Assembly: GCA_964407665.1 (NCBI GenBank)
Contig: CAYOWK010000022.1
Location: 1 to 64,000, forward strand
Length of the DNA stretch: 64,000 nt
DNA from: CAYOWK01 sp964407665
Lineage (GTDB): Bacteria; Pseudomonadota; Alphaproteobacteria; Caulobacterales; Hyphomonadaceae
Reading direction: 5' to 3'
In this document: in pieces, positions 46,741 to 54,939 of the stretch
Layout: each line of letters begins with the position of its first letter
How positions within the stretch are numbered: the first letter of the stretch is position 1
Made by a program: the position numbers and the translations under genes
Notes under the pieces: model-generated
What the model saw: the letters and a program-made list of their open reading frames with translations, nothing else
The model's database searches: none
What the model was told of the DNA's origin: nothing

Positions 46741-48041
46741 CCGCGCTGCGACAGCGGCACGTAGTCCCGCTGGGCTGCGCCCGTGTAGATCTGGCGCGGA
46801 CGCCCAATGCGCTGCGTCGGGTCCGTCGTCATCTCTTCCCACTGGGCGATCCAGCCGACCGTGCGGGCGAGGGCGAACAGAACCGTGAACATCGAAACCG
46901 GGAAGCCCATCGCCTTGAGCGTGATGCCCGAATAGAAGTCTACGTTCGGGTAGAGCTTCTTCTCGATGAAGTAGTCGTCCGACAGCGCGATCTGTTCCAG
47001 CTCCATCGCCACTTCGAGCAGCGGGTCGTTGACCCCCACTTCCTTCAGGACTTCGCGGCAGGTCTGCTGCATCACCTTCGCGCGCGGGTCGTAGTTCTTG
47101 TAGACGCGGTGGCCAAAGCCCATCAGGCGAACGCCGTCGACCTTGTTCTTCACCTTGTCGACATGCTTGCGGACGTTCTCGACTGTGCCGATCTCCTGCA
47201 GCATCTGCAGCGCGGCCTCGTTCGCGCCGCCATGGGCAGGGCCCCACAGGCAGGCGATGCCGGCAGCAATACAGGCGAACGGGTTCGCGCCCGACGAGCC
47301 GGCCAGACGCACGGTCGAAGTCGACGCGTTCTGCTCGTGATCGGCGTGCAGGATGAAGATGCGGTCCATGGCGCGCGCCAGAACCGGGTTCACCTTGTAG
47401 TCCTCGGCGGGCACCGCAAACGACATGCGCAGGAAATTCGACGCATAGTCGAGTTCGTTGCGCGGGCTCACGAACGGCTGCCCCGCGTGATACTTGAAGG
47501 CCCGAGCCGCAATGGTCGGCATCTTCGCGATCATGCGATGCTGGGCGACCTTGCGTTGCACCGGATCATCGACGTTCGTGGAGTCGTGGTAGAAGGCCGA
47601 CAGGGCGCCGACGGCGCCGCACATGATGGCCATCGGGTGGGCGTCGCGGCGGAAGCCTTCGAAGAACCGGTCGAACTGGGCGTGCAGCATGGTGTGCCGC
47701 GTGATCGTGTTCTTGAAGTCTTCGTTTTCGGCGGCGCTCGGCAGTTCGCCGTGCAGCAGCAGATAGCAGACTTCCAGGAAGGTCGACTTCTCGGCCAGCT
47801 GATCAATCGGGTAGCCGCGGTGAAGCAGGATGCCCTGATCGCCATCGATATAGGTGATCTGGCTCTCGCAGCTCGCCGTCGACGTGAAGCCGGGATCGAG
47901 GGTGAACATGCCCGTCTGGGCGTACAGCTTGCCGATGTCTATGACGTCCGGCCCGATCGTCCCCTTGTAGACGGGGAGTTCCACCGTCTTGCCGGCGGCG
48001 CTGATGCTCGCCTTGCCATTGGGTTGAACCTTGTTTTCCAT
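46737..48041 (-). CDS. gltA: Citrate synthase
   Basis: Condenses acetyl-CoA and oxaloacetate to citrate, entry to the TCA cycle. 434 aa, the hexameric type II length, from an ATG with AGGAGGACG upstream. It shows the RGYPIDQLAEKSTFLEVCYLLLHGELP segment, HADHEQNASTSTVR, GFGHRVYKNYDPRAK (catalytic His) and an Asp in FYSGI. It follows gltX by 46 nt on the same strand and converges with lpxB, sharing the 4-bp CTAG at the stops. Confidence 0.98.
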   Translation of the reverse strand: MENKVQPNGKASISAAGKTVELPVYKGTIGPDVIDIGKLYAQTGMFTLDPGFTSTASCESQITYIDGDQGILLHRGYPIDQLAEKSTFLEVCYLLLHGELPSAAENEDFKNTITRHTMLHAQFDRFFEGFRRDAHPMAIMCGAVGALSAFYHDSTNVDDPVQRKVAQHRMIAKMPTIAARAFKYHAGQPFVSPRNELDYASNFLRMSFAVPAEDYKVNPVLARAMDRIFILHADHEQNASTSTVRLAGSSGANPFACIAAGIACLWGPAHGGANEAALQMLQEIGTVENVRKHVDKVKNKVDGVRLMGFGHRVYKNYDPRAKVMQQTCREVLKEVGVNDPLLEVAMELEQIALSDDYFIEKKLYPNVDFYSGITLKAMGFPVSMFTVLFALARTVGWIAQWEEMTTDPTQRIGRPRQIYTGAAQRDYVPLSQRG

Positions 48042-48087
48042 GGCGCCGTCCTCCTAGTTCCGGGCTGGCTCCCGGGATATAGACCAT

Positions 48088-49539
48088 TCAGCCGTGTCCG
48101 GTCTGGTCGCCCAGTCTCGCCCGACACTCATTACGTCCGAGTAACGTCATTACAAGTGCTATATCTGGCGATGGAGCCCCGCCAGTAAGCGCCGCCCGTA
48201 AAATTGGACCAACTTTTCCTAAACCCACCCCTACGTCAGCGCAATAACGCGCCAGCGCGTCCTTGAGGGCGCCTTCCGTCCAGTCAGGGACGTCGGCCAG
48301 GCGAGCCGAGATTTCGACGATCCGACCTCTGGCTTCTTCATTCATCATCGTGGCCTGTTTGCCCTCCAGCCGGATCGGGCGCAGGTCGGTCAGGAATCGC
48401 GACGCCTCAAAAAGGGCTGGCACGTGCTGGGCTCGCGCCCGCAGGAACGGGATCGCATCCCTGATCCGCTGGCGCGCCTCGTCTGAAAGGCCGGACATTT
48501 CGGGCCGCGCGTTCAGCAGGCCGAAAAGCCGCTCCGGGTCCGCTTCCGCCATGTAGTGCTGGTTCACGGCATCGAGCTTGGCGAAATCCAGCCGGGCAGG
48601 CGCCTTGCCCAGCCCGTCGAGATCGAACCAGGCGATGGCCTGCTCCTCCGGGATCAGCTCGTCGTCACCATGGCTCCAGCCGAGCCGCAGCAGGTAGTTC
48701 TTGAGCCCTTCGGGCAGATAGCCCATCTCGCGATACTCGTTCACGCCCTGCGCGCCGTGACGCTTCGACAGCTTCTTGCCGTCCGGACCATGGATCAGCG
48801 GGATATGGGCGTAGGTGGGCACGTCCCAGCCCATCCCGATGAAGATCGGCGCCTGGCGGAACGTGTTTGTCAGGTGGTCGTCGCCCCGGATCACATGCGT
48901 CACCCCCATGTCGTGGTCATCCACGACCACCGCCAGCATGTAGGTCGGGTCGCTATCCGAGCGCAGCAGGACCAGATCATCGAGTTCGCGCGCGCGAATG
49001 CGGACTGTCCCCTGAACCTTGTCTTCCACGACGATTTCGCCGTCATCGGGCATCCGCAGGCGCACCACAGTCGGCGCCCCGGCCGGCAAGGGCATCCCGG
49101 GATCGCGCCATGGCGAGCGGAAGGGACGAAGCAGGTCGTCCAGGCGGCCGGCATCCTCGTCCGACAGGTGGCCGTCGGTTTCCTTCTTCTGCTTGAGCAG
49201 ATCGGCCGCTTCGCGCCGTTCCGCCAGCTCCTGCGGCGTGACCGGACACCGATAGGCCGCCCCCCGTTTCACCAGCTCCAGCGCGATCTCCCGGTGACGC
49301 TCAGCGCGGGTGCTCTGCAGCAGAACCGGATCATCGGACGTCAGCCCCAGCCAGTTCAGACCATCGTGAATCGCGTCGATTGCGGCCTGGGTCGAGCGCT
49401 CCCGGTCCGTGTCTTCTATCCGGAGAAGGAACTTGCCGCCCATATGCCGGGCATATAGCCATGAAAACAGGGCCGTCCGGGCGCCTCCGATATGGAGGAA
49501 GCCGGTGGGGGAAGGGGCAAAGCGCGTGACGACAGTCAT
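48088..49539 (-). CDS. gltX: Glutamyl-tRNA synthetase
   Basis: Class I synthetase charging tRNA-Glu (and, in bacteria lacking GlnRS, tRNA-Gln). 483 aa from the ATG at 49539; the frame continues upstream but there it only mirrors comEC. HIGG at 16-19 (PSPTGFLHIGGARTALF) and the KLSKRHG loop near 254-260. The C-terminal anticodon-binding domain (LGKVGPILRAALTG) is present. The start is 63 nt from the divergent comEC start. Confidence 0.97.
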   Translation of the reverse strand: MTVVTRFAPSPTGFLHIGGARTALFSWLYARHMGGKFLLRIEDTDRERSTQAAIDAIHDGLNWLGLTSDDPVLLQSTRAERHREIALELVKRGAAYRCPVTPQELAERREAADLLKQKKETDGHLSDEDAGRLDDLLRPFRSPWRDPGMPLPAGAPTVVRLRMPDDGEIVVEDKVQGTVRIRARELDDLVLLRSDSDPTYMLAVVVDDHDMGVTHVIRGDDHLTNTFRQAPIFIGMGWDVPTYAHIPLIHGPDGKKLSKRHGAQGVNEYREMGYLPEGLKNYLLRLGWSHGDDELIPEEQAIAWFDLDGLGKAPARLDFAKLDAVNQHYMAEADPERLFGLLNARPEMSGLSDEARQRIRDAIPFLRARAQHVPALFEASRFLTDLRPIRLEGKQATMMNEEARGRIVEISARLADVPDWTEGALKDALARYCADVGVGLGKVGPILRAALTGGAPSPDIALVMTLLGRNECRARLGDQTGHG

Positions 49540-49602
49540 AGCGGTCCCGTATGGGACGGACGCTTCCAGTGCAAGTGGCGCCCGGTTCTGCCGGAAGGCG
49601 CC

Positions 49603-51744
49603 ATGAGCGAGTCCCGGTTCAGATCGGTCCCGGGCTCTGGTTCGCTCGTCCAGCGGATATCGTCGGGATTCACGGAAGGTTTGCGCGACCAGCTCCTGCG
49701 CTGGCCGCTCTGTCTCCCGCTCGCGCTGGCCTTCGGCGCCGCCGGCTACATGGTCTCCCCGGTCGAGCCCGGCTGGGCGCCGCTTTTGGCGCTGATGATC
49801 GTGCCAGCGGTTGTCGCGGCCGTCTGCAGGACACGCCCCGGACTCACCGGCCTGATCCTCGCCTCCTGCCTCGCCGCTGCCGGGACGGGAGCCGTAGCCG
49901 CCAAGATCCGTACCCTGGCCGTCGCCGCCCCGGTGATTTCCGAACGAACCGGAGCCGTCCGGATCGAGGGGGTCGTTGCCGAAATCGACGCCTCCGATTC
50001 GGGCCGGCGGCTTCGCATTGCGGTTCGGGCCATAGAATCCATCCCGCTCGAGGCGACCCCCCGCTTTGTCCGTTTCACCTACAAGCACGACATCCCATGG
50101 TTGCCTGGCCAGCCTCTGGCGTGCCGCGCCATCTTTTCGCCGCCGCCCGCGCCCTCCGTCCCGGGCGACTACATCTTCAACCGGGACGCATGGTTCCAGC
50201 AGCTAGGCGCTGTCGGCTTCGCGGTCGGCGAGTGCGAGCCTCTCCCTGCAGCTCCGCCCCAGACCGTCGAGGATCGTGTCGCCGCCTGGATCGGCGCCCT
50301 TCGCCGGGACATCGCCGAATTCGTCGAGGCGGCGGCCGGTTCCGGCTCCGGCGGCGCCATGACCGCCGCCATGACAGTCGGCGACCGAAGTTTCATCTCG
50401 CCGGAGGACGCCGAGGCGCTGCGGGCGTCGGGTCTCGCCCACCTGATCTCGATTTCGGGCCTGCACATGGTGCTGGCGGGCGGCGCCTTCTTCTTTGCGG
50501 TCCGTCTTCTCTGGCCGCTGATCGAGCCGCTGGCGCTGCGCATCCCCACCGTCCACGGCGCGGCGGCCGGCGCCATCATCGGTTGCACTGTCTACTTCCT
50601 GATCTCGGGCGGCGAGGTGGCCACCCAGCGCGCCTACATCATCGCCATGATCGGCTTCGCAGCCAAGCTGTTCGACAAGCCCGCGCTGTCCCTTCGCTCG
50701 CTAGCGCTGTCCATGGCGATTGTCGTCCTGATCCAGCCGGAATCGGTGGTCTCGCCCGGCTTCCAGATGTCCTTCGCCGCATCCGCTGCCCTGATCGCGC
50801 TCTACGAGATGTGGCCAAGACTCGACAAACCCGTCGACCCCGGCGTGCTGTCGCGGCTTGGCGGCTGGTTCCTCGGGGCCATGGGCACATCGATCGTCGC
50901 ATCGCTGGCGACGCTCCCGTTCGCCATCCACCACTTCGCCCGCGTCGCTCCGTTGAGCATCCTCGCCAACCTCGCGACGTCCCCGGTCATGACACTCTGG
51001 ACCACGCCCGCCGCTGTGGCGGCCGCCGTCGCCACGCCATTCGGCCTTCAGGAACCGTTCCTGTGGCTCGTCGGCCGAAGCCTCGACATCGTCGGCTGGA
51101 TCGCCCGCGAGACCGCCGCCCGCTCGCCGGACCCTACAGTTCCCGCGCTTGATCCGGTCGCCCTCGGCGCCAGCGTTCTGACGCTTGGGCTGTTCTGCAT
51201 CCTGCGCGGATGGCCCCGGCTCCTCGCGATCATACCGGCAGCTGCTGCCGTCATATCCTGGGTCGCAGAGCCCCTGCCAGCAGGCTACATCTCGACGGAC
51301 GGCACCGTCTTCCTCAGGTCCGGCGGGGAGTGGGCCGAAGTCACCACGTGGCGGGGAGAGAACGGCCTCAATCCGCTGGCCCTGCGCAGCAAACCCAGCC
51401 CCGCCTGCAAAACCCGCAAGGGCGAGGCGCCGGCGCCCTGCGCCATCGATGGGCCTGCCGGCCGATTCGAGGTCATCGCTGCACCGGGCATCAACCCAAC
51501 GACTGTCTCGCCCGCCGCGGCAGACAGCGGCAGACAGAAGCCGAAACCTCCACCGCCATGCCCCTCGGCGCACCGGCTACGGTACACATCCAGCGTCGGC
51601 GGCCCCGAGCTGACTATCGACCCCTGCGAGTTCGCGGCCAGGGGCGGCGGTGTCCTCGAACTGACACCGGCCTACAGCCGCGTCAGGACCGAGCGGCAAC
51701 CCAGCAGACCCTGGTCGCCGCCACCGCCATCAGGCTCTCAGTGA
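49603..51744 (+). CDS. comEC: ComEC/Rec2-family DNA uptake channel protein
   Basis: Inner-membrane protein of the competence ComEC family, thought to pass single-stranded DNA into the cytoplasm. 713 aa from the ATG at 49603 with GGAAGG upstream. It has N-terminal helices and a DUF4131/OB-like part (to about 230), then the multi-helix competence domain with SGLAHLISISGLHMVLAGG and SGGEVATQRAYIIAM. The C-terminus (from about 560) has AGYISTDG but no HxHxDH, so the metallo-beta-lactamase nuclease domain of B. subtilis ComEC is absent, as is common in this class. Confidence 0.93.
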   Translation: MSESRFRSVPGSGSLVQRISSGFTEGLRDQLLRWPLCLPLALAFGAAGYMVSPVEPGWAPLLALMIVPAVVAAVCRTRPGLTGLILASCLAAAGTGAVAAKIRTLAVAAPVISERTGAVRIEGVVAEIDASDSGRRLRIAVRAIESIPLEATPRFVRFTYKHDIPWLPGQPLACRAIFSPPPAPSVPGDYIFNRDAWFQQLGAVGFAVGECEPLPAAPPQTVEDRVAAWIGALRRDIAEFVEAAAGSGSGGAMTAAMTVGDRSFISPEDAEALRASGLAHLISISGLHMVLAGGAFFFAVRLLWPLIEPLALRIPTVHGAAAGAIIGCTVYFLISGGEVATQRAYIIAMIGFAAKLFDKPALSLRSLALSMAIVVLIQPESVVSPGFQMSFAASAALIALYEMWPRLDKPVDPGVLSRLGGWFLGAMGTSIVASLATLPFAIHHFARVAPLSILANLATSPVMTLWTTPAAVAAAVATPFGLQEPFLWLVGRSLDIVGWIARETAARSPDPTVPALDPVALGASVLTLGLFCILRGWPRLLAIIPAAAAVISWVAEPLPAGYISTDGTVFLRSGGEWAEVTTWRGENGLNPLALRSKPSPACKTRKGEAPAPCAIDGPAGRFEVIAAPGINPTTVSPAAADSGRQKPKPPPPCPSAHRLRYTSSVGGPELTIDPCEFAARGGGVLELTPAYSRVRTERQPSRPWSPPPPSGSQ

Positions 51745-52466
51745 TACATGCGCACGAGCGCAACCAGCTTGCCCTGGATCCGGACCCGGTCCGGCCCGAA
51801 GATCCGCGACTCGTATTTCGGGTTGGCCGCTTCGAGGGCGATGGAGCCGCCCTTGCGGCGGAACCGCTTCAGCGTCGCCTCGATCTCGTCCACCAGCGCC
51901 ACGACGATGTCGCCGGACTGCGCCGTGTCGGTCTTCTTCAGGATCACGGTGTCACCGTCGAGAATGCCAGCATCGATCATCGAGTCGCCCTTCACCTCGA
52001 GGGCGTAATGATCGTCAGCGTCGAGGCTGTCGTCCGGCGAGGCCACTCGGTGCGTCTCCGTCTGGATCGCTTCGATCGGCACGCCCGCCGCGATCCGTCC
52101 CAGCACGGGGATAGTAGGCCGCGTACGATTGAAGGGGGCGACGCCGGGCGGCAGCGCCGGAACCACGGGCGCGCTGACCGGCCCGGCTGATTCGGCCACC
52201 AGACTTGGCCGGAACGGCGTACGGCCTGTCGCAGGTGAATTCAGGGTCGCGCTCTCTGGCAGCTTGAGAACCTCAAGCGCACGGGCGCGGTGCGCCAAGC
52301 GGCGCAGGAAGCCACGTTCCTCCAGCGCCGTGATGAGGCGATGGATCCCGGACTTGGAGGCCAGGTCGAGCGCCTCTTTCATCTCGTCGAAGGACGGGGA
52401 AACACCAGTTTCCTTGATCCTCTCGTGGATGAAGAGAAGCAGTTCGCGCTGTTTCTTGGTGAGCAT
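51738..52466 (-). CDS. lexA: LexA repressor
   Basis: SOS-response repressor that self-cleaves when RecA is activated. 242 aa from the ATG at 52466. The N-terminal winged helix (LTKKQRELLLFIHERIKETGVSPSFDEMKEAL) is followed by a linker with the cleavage bond A127-G128 (RIAAGVP) and the Ser/Lys pair S162 (GDSMIDAG) and K200 (EATLKRF). The stop overlaps the convergent comEC stop by 7 nt. A GTTC-N7-GTTC box lies in its promoter, so it represses itself. Confidence 0.97.
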   Translation of the reverse strand: MLTKKQRELLLFIHERIKETGVSPSFDEMKEALDLASKSGIHRLITALEERGFLRRLAHRARALEVLKLPESATLNSPATGRTPFRPSLVAESAGPVSAPVVPALPPGVAPFNRTRPTIPVLGRIAAGVPIEAIQTETHRVASPDDSLDADDHYALEVKGDSMIDAGILDGDTVILKKTDTAQSGDIVVALVDEIEATLKRFRRKGGSIALEAANPKYESRIFGPDRVRIQGKLVALVRMYH

Positions 52467-52471
52467 CGCTT

Positions 52472-52497
52472 CCGCGACTCCTTTTGTTGAGTCGCGG
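52472..52497. repeat. Dyad with two GANTC sites upstream of lexA
   Basis: Perfect 9-bp inverted repeat CCGCGACTC / GAGTCGCGG with an 8-nt centre, between the lexA start codon and the LexA box. Each arm contains a GANTC (GACTC at 52476, GAGTC at 52489), the CcrM methylation target. The predicted lexA transcription start falls inside the dyad. Confidence 0.6.
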
Positions 52498-52500
52498 ATA

Positions 52501-52515
52501 GTTCTACATGTGTTC
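52501..52515. promoter_or_regulatory. LexA (SOS) box
   Basis: GTTCTACATGTGTTC, an exact GTTC-N7-GTTC direct repeat, the LexA operator of alphaproteobacteria. It is 35 nt upstream of the lexA start and overlaps the -10 of the predicted promoter. Confidence 0.88.
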
Positions 52516-52529
52516 ACGTTATGGGTCAA
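52501..52529 (-). promoter_or_regulatory. lexA promoter
   Basis: Minus strand: -35 TTGACC (52529-52524), 17-nt spacer, -10 TAGAAC (52506-52501). The LexA box covers the -10 and half of the spacer. The promoter lies between the trpC stop (52546) and lexA, so lexA can be transcribed independently of trp. Confidence 0.65.
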
Positions 52530-52545
52530 ATACCCGGAACAAACC

Positions 52546-53337
52546 TTATCGCGCCGAAACAAAGTTCCGGACGTCTGATAACGGATCCGCGGCACGCATC
52601 AGGGTCTCGCCGATCAGGAAGCCGCGGGCGCCGCAGGCCCGCAGCCGGGCGATGTCCGCCACGGTCCGAACGCCGCTCTCGGAGATCAGCAGCCGATCCG
52701 GTGGGATGCGGCCCGCCAGCTCCTCGGTCACGCCAAGGTCCGTCGTGAACGTTCTCAGGCTGCGATTGTTCACCCCCACGAGCGGCGAGGGCAGGCGCAG
52801 GGCCCGGTCAAGCTCCTCGCTATCGTGGGCTTCGAGAAGAACGGATAGCCCCAGCTCATCCGCCGCCGCATGCAGCTCGGCCGCAAGGATGTCGTCCACC
52901 GCGGCCATGATGATCAGGATGGCGTCAGCCCCCACGGCGCGCGCTTCGACGATCTGGATCGGATCAACCATGAAGTCCTTGCGCAGGACGGGAATGCCAA
53001 CCTGCGCCCGTATCGCGATCAGGTCTTCGAGAGAGCCGCCAAAACTGGGGCCATCCGTGAGTACGGACAGGCATGCGGCGCCGCCCTGCTCATACGCTGC
53101 TGCAACGTCGAGCGGCGAGCGTTCAACATTGATGTCGCCCGCGGACGGACTCTTGCGCTTCATTTCGCAGATCAGCGCATTTCCGCCGGCTGCCACGTCC
53201 AGCATGCGCTTGGTGAAGTTTCGAACGGGCAAGGCCGCCGCTGCGTCCGCTTCAAGCGACGCCAGCGTGCGCTCGCGCTTCAGCTGGGCGACCTCGTCAT
53301 GCTTGTAGGCGATGATCTGGCGAAGCCGGTCAGTCAT
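52546..53337 (-). CDS. trpC: Indole-3-glycerol phosphate synthase
   Basis: Ring-closing step of tryptophan synthesis from CdRP. 263 aa, monofunctional (no fused TrpF). TIM-barrel markers: CEMKRKSPSAGDI (catalytic Lys), LRKDFMVDPIQI, GVNNRSLRTF and LISESGVRT. The ATG at 53337 overlaps the trpD end by 8 nt. In many relatives moaC and moeA follow; here lexA is next after 79 nt. Confidence 0.97.
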   Translation of the reverse strand: MTDRLRQIIAYKHDEVAQLKRERTLASLEADAAAALPVRNFTKRMLDVAAGGNALICEMKRKSPSAGDINVERSPLDVAAAYEQGGAACLSVLTDGPSFGGSLEDLIAIRAQVGIPVLRKDFMVDPIQIVEARAVGADAILIIMAAVDDILAAELHAAADELGLSVLLEAHDSEELDRALRLPSPLVGVNNRSLRTFTTDLGVTEELAGRIPPDRLLISESGVRTVADIARLRACGARGFLIGETLMRAADPLSDVRNFVSAR

Positions 53338-54346
53338 GGGATGCCGCCTTCAGCGCTTCGAATGCCGCCATCGCCTTGCCCGACGAGATGGCGTCTCGGG
53401 CCATGGACAGTCCTTCGCGAACGTCTCGGGCCTTGTCGGCGACAACAAGCGTGGCGGCCGCATTCACGGCCACAAGGTCTGCGAAGGGTCCGGGCTGCCC
53501 GCGAAGCATGGCCAGAATGGCGTTTGCATTGTCCTCGGGCGCGCCGCCCCGCAGCTGATCCAGCGTCGCCCGCGCGACGCCGAAGGCATCCGGATCGATC
53601 TCGAACGTGCGCACACCGCCCGGGGTGACCTCCGCAACCAGCGTGCTGCCGGTCGTCGAAATCTCGTCCAGCCCATCGCGCCCATGCACCACCCAGGCCC
53701 GCTCGGCGCCGAGCTCATGCAGGGCGCTGGCGTAGGGAACCACCCAGCTTTCCGAGAACACGCCGAGCACCTGCCTGCGTGCGCCCGCCGGATTGGCGAG
53801 CGGCCCCAGGAGATTGAAGATCGTGCGGATGCCGAGCAGCTTTCGCACTGGGCCCACATGCTTCATCGCGGAGTGGTGCGCGGGTGCAAACAGGAATGCG
53901 GCTCCGGCGCGCTCGAAGCAGCGGTCGATCTGGGCGTCGGTCGTGTTGAGATTGACGCCGAGCGCCTCAAGCACATCCGCCGAACCCGTCTTGGGCGGGA
54001 CAGACCGGTTCCCGTGCTTGGCGACGACAGCCCCGGCGCCCGCCGCCACGAAGGCCGCTGCTGTGGAGGTGTTGAGCGACACCCACGACAGGCCGCCGGT
54101 TCCGCAGGTATCGACTGCACCTACCGGCGCCGACACTCGCCGTACGCGATCCCGCATCACGCGGGCGCCCGCCACGATGTCGTCGACGCCTTCGCCGCGC
54201 ATGCGCAGGCTGGTGAGAAAGGCTGCGATCAGGGCGGGGTCGGTCTCGCCGCCCAGGATGGCCTCAAAGGCTGCTCCGATCCGCGTCGCATCGGGACGAC
54301 CGCCATCGACGAGTTCGTGCAGACAACTGCGGACGGCTTCGCTCAC
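53330..54346 (-). CDS. trpD: Anthranilate phosphoribosyltransferase
   Basis: Transfers phosphoribose from PRPP to anthranilate. 338 aa from a GTG at 54346 that overlaps the trpG stop (GTGA). Phosphate/PRPP motifs DTCGTGG (about 80-86) and NTSTAAAFVAAG, then KHGNRS and the metal-binding DGLDEIS near 225. It belongs to the trpE-G-D-C operon. Confidence 0.97.
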   Translation of the reverse strand: MSEAVRSCLHELVDGGRPDATRIGAAFEAILGGETDPALIAAFLTSLRMRGEGVDDIVAGARVMRDRVRRVSAPVGAVDTCGTGGLSWVSLNTSTAAAFVAAGAGAVVAKHGNRSVPPKTGSADVLEALGVNLNTTDAQIDRCFERAGAAFLFAPAHHSAMKHVGPVRKLLGIRTIFNLLGPLANPAGARRQVLGVFSESWVVPYASALHELGAERAWVVHGRDGLDEISTTGSTLVAEVTPGGVRTFEIDPDAFGVARATLDQLRGGAPEDNANAILAMLRGQPGPFADLVAVNAAATLVVADKARDVREGLSMARDAISSGKAMAAFEALKAASHD

Positions 54347-54939
54347 GACTGCCTCGTCCCGGCCGGGGCAGCCCGCTTCAGGAAGTTCGCGAGGATGGTC
54401 TTGCCGCCTTCGGACCCGATCGACTCCGGATGGAACTGCACCCCGAAAATCGGACGGTCGATATGGCTCAGCGCCATGATCTCACCGTCGGCAGTCTCGG
54501 CATCCACCTTCAGAACGTTCGGCAAACGTGCGCGCCGCACGGCCAGCGAATGATAGCGCACGGCGTTGAACGGCGAGGGCAGACCCTCCATTAGTCCGCC
54601 GCGCTCATGCGTCACCGGCGAGACCTTTCCGTGAATGATCTCCTTCGCGCCCTCGACGATCCCGCCAAAAGCCTGGCCGATGGACTGATGGCCTAGGCAG
54701 ACGCCCAGGATAGGCAAGGCTTCCGGAGCCTCGCGGATTAGGTCGAGACAGATGCCGGCCTCGTTCGGAGTACACGGACCGGGCGACAGGACGACCGCGT
54801 CAGCGCCCATCGCAAGTGCCTCCTGCGCCGTCATCGCGTCGTTGCGAACGACCGTCACGTCGGCCCCCAGCTCCTCCATGTAGTGGACGAGGTTGTAGGT
54901 GAAACTGTCGTAGTTATCGATCAGCAGGATCCGGCTCAT
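54343..54939 (-). CDS. trpG: Anthranilate synthase glutamine amidotransferase component
   Basis: Releases ammonia from glutamine for TrpE. 198 aa; catalytic triad C81 (GVCLGHQ), H170 and E172 (VQFHPES); substrate loop LSPGPCTP at 51-58. Not fused to TrpD. Start and stop overlap trpE and trpD by 4 nt each. It might also serve a PabB elsewhere. Confidence 0.97.
   Translation of the reverse strand: MSRILLIDNYDSFTYNLVHYMEELGADVTVVRNDAMTAQEALAMGADAVVLSPGPCTPNEAGICLDLIREAPEALPILGVCLGHQSIGQAFGGIVEGAKEIIHGKVSPVTHERGGLMEGLPSPFNAVRYHSLAVRRARLPNVLKVDAETADGEIMALSHIDRPIFGVQFHPESIGSEGGKTILANFLKRAAPAGTRQS

Noticed and set aside
49540..50088. Upstream extension of the gltX frame
   Set aside because: The extra 183 residues lie opposite comEC, have no match to GluRS, and the normal N-terminus starts at 49539.
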